From Burkholderiales bacterium (GTDB lineage: Bacteria > Pseudomonadota > Gammaproteobacteria > Burkholderiales > SG8-39): a stretch of 14,114 nucleotides of DNA. Below the pieces are notes generated by a model, which saw only the letters and a program-made list of their open reading frames with translations, did no database searches and was not told the origin of the DNA. Positions 6,254 through 13,095 of the stretch are shown here, in pieces. Position 1 is the first letter of the stretch, and each line of letters opens with the position of its first letter. The stretch is taken from NCBI GenBank assembly GCA_020846575.1, contig JADLDQ010000098.1, positions 1-14,114 of the forward strand, given 5' to 3'. The position numbers and the translations under genes were made by a program.

Positions 6254-7243
6254 TCAGCGCAGCAGCGCATCCTCGATTCTGCGGATCGCCGCCTGATCCG
6301 CAAAGGTCTTCCACAGGCCGACGTTGCCCTCGGAGCGGGCCGGGTCGAACGCCGATCGCCTGCGCGAGTGGCTTGCCGGGTCGACGCCGAGGAAGGCGTA
6401 GATCCGGGACGCCGTGGCCTCGTAGTTTTCCACGAGATCCTCGAACCGCAGCCGCAGGACGCGCGGACTGTCGCCGCTTCGAATCTGCCGCCTGCAGGTA
6501 CGGATCCGGTCGATGAAGACATCGACGTCGAACGCCCCGGAGATGCGCCGGTACGTGCGCACGTCCTCGTTGAATCCCCTGGAGTAGCGGTTGGCCTCGA
6601 CGAACATGTCGCGCGGGTCGCGGTCCACCACGATCGAGCGGGCGTCCTCGAAGTAGGCGGCGAAGCGCTCCGGATCGTAGGGCTCGAAGGCGTTGTTGAG
6701 CACCACCGTGTGGTAGCGCGCGGCGTCCACGTCCCGAGTCAGCACGGCGTCGAGGAATTCGCGCAGCGCCTCGCGGAAGCGCTCGCCCGAAACCAGGCGG
6801 AAATCCAGGTTCTCGCTGTCGCCGAGAAACCGGCGCCTGAGCTTGAACAGGACCATCTCGAACGGAGTCATGTCCAGGAGGTGGTAGGGCCAGTGCATCC
6901 GCCAGCGGCGCACGGTGATCCTCTCGATGAAGCGCTCGGCCAGCGGCGCGAGCCCCGGAAAGCGCTCTCCATAACCGAACCCCGGCGCGAGCAGGCGCCC
7001 GGGCCCCCGCGCCGGTGCGGCGAGCTTGCGCACCCGGTCGAGGAAGCGGCGGGCGGCCGCGTCGGCGCGAATGGGCGACCAGCTCGCCAGCGCGCTCTCC
7101 AGGTCGGCCAGCCCGTCCTTGACGCGGATCAGGTCGAACTCCCGCGAGTAGCCGGGTGTCCAGATGCCGTCGATCTCGCTGACGAAGTCGTGCAGCGCCG
7201 ACTTGCCCGAGAACAGGAAGCCGCTCAGGTCCAGGTAGCGCAA
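6254..7243 (-). CDS. Sulfotransferase family protein
   Basis: Predicted to move a sulfuryl group from PAPS to a hydroxyl, here presumably on the glycan. Near the N-terminus LDLSGFLFSGKSALHDF fits the PAPS 5'-phosphosulfate loop. VVDRDPRDMF (RDPRD at about 208-212) matches the 3'-phosphate-binding RxPxD-type segment, followed by a serine in NRYSRGF. Further on, LRFEDLVENYEATASRIYAFLGV and the C-terminal SEGNVGLWKTF are characteristic of the Sulfotransfer_1/3 families. The frame runs open into the upstream phosphatase gene, so the start is uncertain. I choose TTG at 7243, just after the phosphatase stop and before the phosphate loop, giving 329 residues; no good Shine-Dalgarno is visible, so coupling to upstream translation is likely. 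The sulfated residue is unknown. Confidence 0.8.
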   Translation of the reverse strand: MRYLDLSGFLFSGKSALHDFVSEIDGIWTPGYSREFDLIRVKDGLADLESALASWSPIRADAAARRFLDRVRKLAAPARGPGRLLAPGFGYGERFPGLAPLAERFIERITVRRWRMHWPYHLLDMTPFEMVLFKLRRRFLGDSENLDFRLVSGERFREALREFLDAVLTRDVDAARYHTVVLNNAFEPYDPERFAAYFEDARSIVVDRDPRDMFVEANRYSRGFNEDVRTYRRISGAFDVDVFIDRIRTCRRQIRSGDSPRVLRLRFEDLVENYEATASRIYAFLGVDPASHSRRRSAFDPARSEGNVGLWKTFADQAAIRRIEDALLR

Positions 7244-7259
7244 GCCCGCACGCGCGCGC

Positions 7260-8021
7260 TCAGGTTCGCGCCAGCCGCCCGTTGTCCGCCCGCACGCGCA
7301 GCGCGTGCGGGTCCCGGCCCGGCGCGAATTCGATTCTTCCGCCGGCGCCCAGCACCAGGGCGAGCCCCGCCGCCACGTCCCAAAGCATGACCTCCTCCTC
7401 GGCATAGGCGTCCGCCGCGCCTCTGGCCACCTGCAACAGGGCAATCGAGGCCGCCCCGAGCATGCGCACCTTCGCATAGGGTCTCACCGCGGCGAAGAAG
7501 CGCGCGGGCGCCTCCGGGCTGTCCAGGTCCTGGCGGGCGGGGAACCCGGTGCACAGTATGGCCCGGGACCTGTCCTCGATCCGGGACACCTGCATCGGCC
7601 GCCCGCCCAGAGTCGCACCCATCCCCGGTCCGCCCCAGGCGAGTTCGAGCGTCGGGATCACGCACACCACGCCGAAGACCGGGCGCTCTCCCTCCCACAG
7701 CGCAATGGACACCGCGCTGTGCCCGATGCCGCGCACGTAGTTGGCGGTGCCGTCCAGCGGATCGACGATGAACACCCGCGCGCCGGGCCGCTCGCCCTCC
7801 AGCCGCCCCGCCTCCTCGCTCAGCACGGGGATGCCGGTGGGACGCAGCTGTCCGAGAATCACCTTCTCCAGCAGCAGGTCGGCCGGCGACTTCACTTCGC
7901 GGGCCAGCACCGGGCTGAAGTCGTGCTCGCGCCGTTCCGGTTCGCTCGAGCGCGCCGCCAGCCGCGCGGCCTCCAGCGCGCAGCTTCGTGCGAGCGCGAG
8001 CAGCGATTCCGACTCGCTCAT
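7260..8021 (-). CDS. Inositol-monophosphatase-family phosphatase (IMPase / PAP phosphatase fold)
   Basis: Metal-dependent phosphatase of 253 residues. The metal and catalytic set is complete: K44 and D48 in EVKSPADLL, E69-E70 in VLSEEAG, D87 and D90 in FIVDPLDGTANYVRG, and D215 in MLWDVAAGLALVLGAGG. The DPLDGTANYV form resembles inositol or sugar phosphatases more than classic CysQ, but the fold also serves 3'-phosphoadenosine 5'-phosphate (PAP). The sulfotransferase start lies some 16 bases past the stop on the same strand, so the two are probably one transcript. Plausible roles are removing PAP made by the sulfotransferase, or dephosphorylating a sugar phosphate for the neighbouring CMP-sugar pathway. 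The family is certain, the substrate is not. The ATG at 8021 starts about 40 residues before the first motif, as is usual. Confidence 0.88.
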   Translation of the reverse strand: MSESESLLALARSCALEAARLAARSSEPERREHDFSPVLAREVKSPADLLLEKVILGQLRPTGIPVLSEEAGRLEGERPGARVFIVDPLDGTANYVRGIGHSAVSIALWEGERPVFGVVCVIPTLELAWGGPGMGATLGGRPMQVSRIEDRSRAILCTGFPARQDLDSPEAPARFFAAVRPYAKVRMLGAASIALLQVARGAADAYAEEEVMLWDVAAGLALVLGAGGRIEFAPGRDPHALRVRADNGRLART

Positions 8022-8347
8022 CGGCGCGGCTTCGCTCGGGTTGTCGCAGTCCGCATCGCACCGATTCTATCAAGCGGCCGGGTTCGACCCTGCGGAAGGG
8101 CGCTCGCCGGGCGAGGCCAGGGCGCGAGCGCGCGCCTTCCCGCGGCGCGCGGCCATCCCGCCGCCCATGCGGCGCGCCCGAGGATTTATGATGGCGGCCG
8201 GCACTCCAGCCGCTCGACCCTCCAGCCGCTTCACCCGGATCGCCCGCCGCCCGACGACCGCCTCGATGAGATTGCGCAAGTCCACGTCCCTGCCGCGCGC
8301 TCGCCTCGAGCGCGGCGGCAGCCGCCGCTGGAAGGCGGGTTGAGCGC
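8022..8347. promoter_or_regulatory. Divergent intergenic region with a 16-bp tandem repeat
   Basis: These 326 bp separate the phosphatase (- strand) and the cytidylyltransferase (+ strand), so promoters for both units are expected. TATGAT at 8187-8192 is a fair -10 candidate on the + strand, without a matching -35. Two adjacent copies of a 16-mer, CTCCAGCCGCTCGACC (8204-8219) and CTCCAGCCGCTTCACC (8220-8235), differ at two positions and could be an operator. Small open frames on both strands show no domain and are not called. GGAAGG at 8330-8335 lies 12 bases before the ATG at 8348. Confidence 0.45.
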
Positions 8348-9121
8348 ATGCGCATCGCCGGCGTCATTCCCGCGCGCATGGGCTCCAGCCGCTTTCCCGG
8401 AAAGCCGCTCGCCCCGATCCGGGGTATCCCGATGCTCGGTCACGTGGTGCTCCGCTCGCGGCTGTGCACGCGCCTGGACGCGGTCTACGTGGCGACCTGC
8501 GACCGCGAGATCGCCGACTACGCGCGCTCGATCGGCGCTCCCTGCCTGATGACCTCCGAGCGCCATGAACGCGCTTCCGACCGCTGCGCCGAAGCGGCCA
8601 CCCTCATCGAGCGTGCGGGCGGCGCGACGCTCGACGTGGTGGTCATGATCCAGGGCGACGAACCCATGCTGCTGCCGTCCATGATCGGCGCGGCGCTCGA
8701 GGGTCTGCTCGCGGACGAGCGCGCGCCGGTGGCGAACCTGTTCGGGCGCATCCACACCCGGGAGGCGCTGCACGATCCCAACGAGATCAAGGTGGTCATG
8801 GACCGGGAGCGCTTCGCGCTCTACTTCTCCAGGGCGCCGATACCCTACCTGCGCGAAGGCGAGCCGCCGGCAGCGTACAAGCAGGTGTGCGTGATCCCGT
8901 TCCGCCGCGCGTTCCTCGCAACCTTCACCGAGCTCGCGCCGACCCCGCTGGAGATCGCCGAATCCATCGACATGCTGCGCGTCCTGGAGCACGGCTACCG
9001 GGTGAAGATGATCGATGCCGGCGCCCGGACCGCCAGCGTGGACACCCCCCGGGATCTCGCCCAGGTGCAGGCCGCGATGAAGGACGACCCGCTCATCGCC
9101 GGCTACGGAACGCCACGGTGA
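8348..9121 (+). CDS. KdsB-like CMP-keto-deoxy sugar cytidylyltransferase
   Basis: Activates a 3-deoxy-ulosonic acid with CTP to give the CMP sugar. The N-terminal IPARMGSSRFPGKPLAPI (about residues 7-24) is the nucleotide-binding signature of CMP-Kdo synthetases. IQGDEPML, NEIKVVMD, ALYFSRAPIPYLR and VDTPRDLAQVQ follow in family order, including the Asp of QGDEP and of VDTP that bind metal. The length of 257 matches KdsB (about 250). The region after the SR-IP motif departs from housekeeping KdsB: where that has a HxGxYxYR segment, this one reads YKQVCVIPFRRAF. It may therefore be a locus-specific paralogue, as KpsU is in capsule loci, or act on a different acid. It opens a + strand operon, with its TGA overlapping the next GTG by four bases. 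I leave the symbol open for that reason. Confidence 0.85.
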   Translation: MRIAGVIPARMGSSRFPGKPLAPIRGIPMLGHVVLRSRLCTRLDAVYVATCDREIADYARSIGAPCLMTSERHERASDRCAEAATLIERAGGATLDVVVMIQGDEPMLLPSMIGAALEGLLADERAPVANLFGRIHTREALHDPNEIKVVMDRERFALYFSRAPIPYLREGEPPAAYKQVCVIPFRRAFLATFTELAPTPLEIAESIDMLRVLEHGYRVKMIDAGARTASVDTPRDLAQVQAAMKDDPLIAGYGTPR

Positions 9122-10128
9122 AGGAAACCGATATCCGCCCGAGGGACCTGTTCGAGCGGCTGCTCGCGCTGTGCCGCGAGGACGCGCTGCACTTCTTCAC
9201 CCGGGACGAGTGGCAGGCGAGTGCATGCCCCGCCTGCGGCGGCGGGGGCGAGGAAGCCTTCATCAAGCACGGATTCCACTACCGGCTGTGCAGCGCCTGC
9301 GACACCCTCTACGCGAGCCCGCGGCCCGGCGCCGAGGCGATCCTGCGCTACTACCGGGAAGCGCGCTCGGCGCGATTCCTCGCCACCGACTTCTACCGCC
9401 AGACCGAGGAAGCCCGGCGCGAGCGGATGTTCCGCCCGCGCGCGCGCACGGTGGCCGCCCTGGCCGAGCGTTTCGGCGCCGGCCGGCAGCTCACGGCGGT
9501 GGTGGACATCGGCGCGGGCTACGGGGTCTTCTGCGAGGAGATCGCCGCGCTGCTGCCCGGCGCGGGCGTGTGCGCCGTCGAACCGGCGCCCGCGCTCGCC
9601 CAGGCGTGCCGCGGCAAGGGACTGCGGGTGATCGAATCGTTCCTTCATGCGGTTCGCGGCGAGGACCTGCCCGGCAGGCCGGGCTCGCGCGTATTCACCT
9701 CGTTCGAGCTGCTCGAGCACCTGCACGCGCCCGGGCGCTTCCTCGCCGAGGTGGCCGCGCTCATGCACCCGGGCGACCTGCTGGTGCTGACCACCCTGAG
9801 CGGCGCGGGCTTCGACATCCGCGTGCTGTGGCAGCACGCGAAGGCGGTGCACCCCCCCCACCATCTCAACTTTCTCAACCCCGCTTCGCTGGCGGCGCTC
9901 GCCGCGCGCTGCGACCTGGAAGTTGCCGACATCGGCACGCCCGGCCTCCTGGACGTCGACATCGTCGCCAGCGGCCTGGAGGCGGTGAACGAGCGCTTCG
10001 TGCGCGCGATCTACCGGCATGCGGGCGAGGCGGCGCGGCGGGACCTCCAGGTCTGGCTCTCCACGCACGGACTGAGCTCGCACATGATGCTGGTGGCGCG
10101 GCGCGCACTCGTGGCGGGCCGCACATGA
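9118..10128 (+). CDS. Class I SAM-dependent methyltransferase with N-terminal zinc-ribbon-like segment
   Basis: The 336-residue product starts at GTG 9118, four bases before the upstream gene ends (GTGA overlap); an earlier in-frame ATG lies inside that gene and is not used. Residues 37-61 hold two CxxC pairs, ACPAC and LCSAC, which look like a zinc ribbon. The SAM domain follows: VVDIGAGYGVFCEEI (motif I), VCAVEPAPALAQACR, and FTSFELLEHLHAPGRFL with PGDLLVLTT after it. HPPHHLNFLN is typical of the Methyltransf_23 group. Proteins of this layout occur in nucleotide-sugar and glycan pathways and can be C- or O-methyltransferases; the acceptor here is not evident. Its place between a cytidylyltransferase and a dehydrogenase suggests action on the same sugar. 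It ends in an ATGA overlap with the next gene. Confidence 0.87.
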   Translation: MKETDIRPRDLFERLLALCREDALHFFTRDEWQASACPACGGGGEEAFIKHGFHYRLCSACDTLYASPRPGAEAILRYYREARSARFLATDFYRQTEEARRERMFRPRARTVAALAERFGAGRQLTAVVDIGAGYGVFCEEIAALLPGAGVCAVEPAPALAQACRGKGLRVIESFLHAVRGEDLPGRPGSRVFTSFELLEHLHAPGRFLAEVAALMHPGDLLVLTTLSGAGFDIRVLWQHAKAVHPPHHLNFLNPASLAALAARCDLEVADIGTPGLLDVDIVASGLEAVNERFVRAIYRHAGEAARRDLQVWLSTHGLSSHMMLVARRALVAGRT

Positions 10129-11099
10129 AGCGCAAAGTGCTGGTTTCCGCCCCCTACCTGATTCCGGCGCTGGAGCGCTTCCTGCCGGAATTCGCGGCCG
10201 CGGGTATCGACGTCGCCACCGTCGAAGTCCAGGAGCGGCTGTCCGAAGCCGAGCTGCTGCCCCGGGTCGGCGACATCGACGGCCTCATCTGCGGCGACGA
10301 CGCGGTCACCGCTCGCGTCCTGGACGCCGCACCCCGCTTGAAGGTGATCGCCAAGTGGGGCACGGGCGTCGATTCCATCGACCGGGCCGCCGCCCGCGCG
10401 CGCGGCGTACTGGTATGCAACACGCCGGACGCGTTCAGCGTCCCGGTCGCGGACACGACGCTCGGCTACGTACTGTGCTTCGCGCGCGGCCTGCTGGCGA
10501 TGAGCGACTCGATGCGCACCGGCGCCTGGCGCAAGACGCCCGGGTTCGCGCTGCACGAGCGCACGCTGGGAATCGTGGGCGTGGGCAACATCGGCGCCGC
10601 CGTGGCGCGGCGCGCGCGCGCGTTCGGCATGCGCATCCTGGGAACGGACCCGGTCCCGCCGCGCCCGGCCCTGGTGGCCGAGACGGCCATGGCGGTCACC
10701 GGCCTGGAGGCGCTGCTCGCGCAGTCGGATTTCGTCACCCTGCATTGCGACCTGAACCCGACCAGCCTGCACCTGCTGGACGAGGCCGCCCTGGCGCGCA
10801 TGAAGCCCTCGGCGGTGCTGATCAACACCTCCCGCGGCCCCGTCGTCGACGAGAACGCGCTGGTGGCGGCGCTCGAACGGGGCGGGATCGCGGGAGCCGC
10901 CCTGGACGTGTTCGAGAACGAGCCGCTGCCTGCCGGCAGCCCGCTGCGCCGCATGGCGAACGTCCTTCTCGCCCCGCACAACGCCAACGCCAGCCCGGCG
11001 GCCTGGGAGCGGGTGCACCGCAACCCGATCGACTGCGTGTTGCGGGTGCTCCAGGGGGAGAAGGCCGCGGCGCGGCCGGCCGCGCCGGGAAGCGCGTGA
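10125..11099 (+). CDS. D-isomer 2-hydroxyacid dehydrogenase (phosphoglycerate-dehydrogenase-like)
   Basis: NAD(P)-dependent interconversion of a 2-hydroxy acid and a 2-keto acid. The 324 residues carry the Rossmann loop GIVGVGNIGAAVARRA, an Asp in LGTDPVP for the cofactor ribose, and the full catalytic triad: R237 in NTSRGPVVDE, E266 in FENEPLP and H285 in APHNANAS. The N-terminal WGTGVDSID also fits. Length is that of short family members without the regulatory ACT domain of SerA, so a serine-pathway role is unlikely. Adjacent to a ulosonic-acid-type cytidylyltransferase, a 2-keto/2-hydroxy acid substrate on the same sugar route is plausible but unproven. Start is the ATG at 10125 in a four-base overlap with the methyltransferase stop; a much longer open stretch upstream is antiphase noise over that gene. 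Confidence 0.88.
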   Translation: MKRKVLVSAPYLIPALERFLPEFAAAGIDVATVEVQERLSEAELLPRVGDIDGLICGDDAVTARVLDAAPRLKVIAKWGTGVDSIDRAAARARGVLVCNTPDAFSVPVADTTLGYVLCFARGLLAMSDSMRTGAWRKTPGFALHERTLGIVGVGNIGAAVARRARAFGMRILGTDPVPPRPALVAETAMAVTGLEALLAQSDFVTLHCDLNPTSLHLLDEAALARMKPSAVLINTSRGPVVDENALVAALERGGIAGAALDVFENEPLPAGSPLRRMANVLLAPHNANASPAAWERVHRNPIDCVLRVLQGEKAAARPAAPGSA

Positions 11100-11118
11100 G
11101 CGCCGCTTCGCCCGGAAC

Positions 11119-12999
11119 ATGCGAGCGTCGATCGTCATCCGCGCCTTCAACGAGGAAAAGCGCATCGGGCGGTTGCTCTCGCTGCTTCGCGCGCAGACGC
11201 TCGCCGACCACGAAGTGATCGTGGTCGACTCCGGTTCCTTCGATGCGACCCGGGAGATCGCGCGCAGCCATGGCGCGCGCCTGGTCGAGATCGACAGCCG
11301 GGATTTCACTTTCGGCTACTCGCTCAACGTCGGCATCCGGGCGGCAGGCGCCGCCATCGTCGGCATTGTGTCCGCGCACGTCGAACCGCTCGACGAGCGC
11401 TGGCTGGAGAACCTGATCGCGCCGTTCGAGGATCCGCGCGTGGCCATGAGCTACGGCCGGCAGCTCGGGGCGCCGGTCTCGAAGCTCGGCGAGCGGCTCG
11501 ATTTCACGCGCACTTTCGGCGCGCAGCGGCTGCGCATCCCGCCGGCCGCCCTGTTCGCGAACAACGCGAACTCGGCCATCCGCCGCGCGCTCTGGGAGCG
11601 CACGCCTTTCGACGAGCGCTTGACGGGGCTGGAAGACATCGCGTGGGCGCAGCACTGGCTGGCGCAGGGCTGGTCGGTGATCTACGAACCGGCAGCCGCG
11701 GTGCGCCACATCCACGAGGAGACCTGGGCGCAGGTCCATCATCGCTATTACCGCGAGGCCCTGGCGGCGCGCCAGATCGGGATGCGGCGGCGCGCGGACC
11801 TCCCGGCCGAGGCGGCGCGCGAGCTCTGGCGCCTGCTGGGCGACCTGGCCGCGGCCGCGCGCAGCGGGGAACTGCGGCCGCGCCTGCGCGAGATACTGCT
11901 GTTTCGCCTGCACAAGGCCCGGGGTACATTGAAGGGGCTCGCACGCGCCGCGGGCGCCGATACCCCGGGCAAGGGAGACGAGATCTACTTCGATCGCGAC
12001 TACCGGGCGGTGCTCGTCAAGGGGCCGCGGCGCGCGAGTCTGGTGCGCGTTGAATCGGTTCCTCCGGCGCCGAGCGAGGTGCTGGTGCGCGTGGCCTACG
12101 TGGGTGTGTGCGGCACGGATCTGGAGGTCGCCGAGGGCACGCTCGGGTACTTCCACAGCGGGCTCGCCGGCTACCCGATCATCCCCGGCCACGAGTTCTC
12201 GGGTCACGTCGCGGCGAGCGGCGCACGGGTCGAGGGCTTGCAGCCCGGCGACCCCGTCGTGGTCGAGTGCATCCAGAGCTGCCACGACTGCGAGCCGTGC
12301 CGCCGCGGCAATTTCATCGCCTGCGCCCGCAGGCGCGAGCTGGGCGTCATGCGCCAAGACGGCGCCTACGCGCAGTACGTCAGGGTTCCCGCCCGTTTCG
12401 TGCACCGGCTGCCGCGGGACACGGACATGAAGAAGGCCGCGCTGTGCGAGCCGCTGGCCGTGGTGCTGAAGGGGCTGCGGCGGCTTGAGAAGCTCCTCGG
12501 CGCCGGCGGCGGCGCGCGCTGCGCGGTGGTCGGCGGCGGCGCCATCGGCTGGCTGGCCGCGCAGGTGCTGCAGGCCCGCGGGCAGGCGGTGACGCTGATC
12601 GAACGCGACGCTGCGCGGCGCGCGCTGCTGGAGGGGCTGGGAATGCGCACGGACGGGCCGCCCGCGGATCTTGCCCGCTACGACGCGATCATCGAGGCGA
12701 CGGGTGATCCGAGCGCGTTGCAGCAGGCGATCGCCGGCTCAGCTCCCGGCTGCACCCTGCTGCTGCTCGGCCTTCCCTACGCGCGGCACGAATTCAGCTT
12801 CGAGCACATCGTGGCGTTCGACAAGGCGGTGATCGGCTCGGTGGGAAGCGGCGCGGCGGACTTCGCCGAGGCCATTTCCCTGCTGCCCTCGCTTGCGCTC
12901 GATCCCCTGACGGAAGCGGTCATGCCGCTGGAGGCGTTCGGCGAGGCCTGGGCTTCGTTTCGCCGCCGCGAGAAGCTGAAGATACTGCTTGCGCCCTGA
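11119..12999 (+). CDS. Glycosyltransferase (GT2) / zinc-dependent alcohol dehydrogenase fusion protein
   Basis: One uninterrupted frame of 626 codons joins two enzymes. Residues about 1-215 are a family 2 glycosyltransferase: IVIRAFNEEKRI, VIVVDSGSFDAT, FTFGYSLNVGIRAA, SAHVEPLDERWL, ANNANSAIRR and LTGLEDIAWAQHW. After a helical, Arg-rich linker, residues about 295-626 are a medium-chain dehydrogenase: catalytic-zinc C331 in GVCGTDLE, H358-E359 in PGHEFSGH, and the structural-zinc pattern Cx2Cx2Cx7C in CHDCEPCRRGNFIAC. CEPLAVVLKG and the cofactor loop VVGGGAIGWLAAQ follow. The dehydrogenase half is closest in feel to threonine/sorbitol dehydrogenase-like polyol oxidoreductases. Each half has its expected length, so both may be active. 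The gene begins 19 bases after the dehydrogenase gene upstream with only a weak ribosome-binding site. Substrates are unknown; coupling sugar oxidation to transfer is an inference. Confidence 0.9.
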   Translation: MRASIVIRAFNEEKRIGRLLSLLRAQTLADHEVIVVDSGSFDATREIARSHGARLVEIDSRDFTFGYSLNVGIRAAGAAIVGIVSAHVEPLDERWLENLIAPFEDPRVAMSYGRQLGAPVSKLGERLDFTRTFGAQRLRIPPAALFANNANSAIRRALWERTPFDERLTGLEDIAWAQHWLAQGWSVIYEPAAAVRHIHEETWAQVHHRYYREALAARQIGMRRRADLPAEAARELWRLLGDLAAAARSGELRPRLREILLFRLHKARGTLKGLARAAGADTPGKGDEIYFDRDYRAVLVKGPRRASLVRVESVPPAPSEVLVRVAYVGVCGTDLEVAEGTLGYFHSGLAGYPIIPGHEFSGHVAASGARVEGLQPGDPVVVECIQSCHDCEPCRRGNFIACARRRELGVMRQDGAYAQYVRVPARFVHRLPRDTDMKKAALCEPLAVVLKGLRRLEKLLGAGGGARCAVVGGGAIGWLAAQVLQARGQAVTLIERDAARRALLEGLGMRTDGPPADLARYDAIIEATGDPSALQQAIAGSAPGCTLLLLGLPYARHEFSFEHIVAFDKAVIGSVGSGAADFAEAISLLPSLALDPLTEAVMPLEAFGEAWASFRRREKLKILLAP

Positions 13000-13031
13000 C
13001 GCGGCCGCGGCCAGGTGCTGTGCGCGGCCAG

Positions 13032-13052
13032 GCAGCCGTGCGCGCCGGCTGC
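13032..13052. terminator. Hairpin between convergent genes
   Basis: GCAGCCG (13032-13038) and CGGCTGC (13046-13052) form a perfect 7-bp GC stem with a seven-base loop, lying between the fusion-gene stop (12999) and the export-gene stop (13096). It suits a bidirectional terminator, but no T-run follows on either strand. Confidence 0.35.
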
Positions 13053-13095
13053 GCCGGGATTCTCGGAACAAGGGCCGCTGTCGCCCTCTACCCGC

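Noticed and set aside
8070..8285. 71-codon - strand frame in the divergent gap upstream of the phosphatase
   Set aside because: Short, Arg/Ala-rich, no motif, no ribosome-binding site; more likely promoter DNA.
10125..11099. SerA, serine biosynthesis
   Set aside because: It lacks the C-terminal regulatory region of long SerA forms and sits within a glycan operon, so only the family name is given.
10822..12405. 527-codon - strand open frame opposite the fusion gene
   Set aside because: Low-complexity Arg/Ala/Pro-rich translation antisense to a gene with clear motifs.
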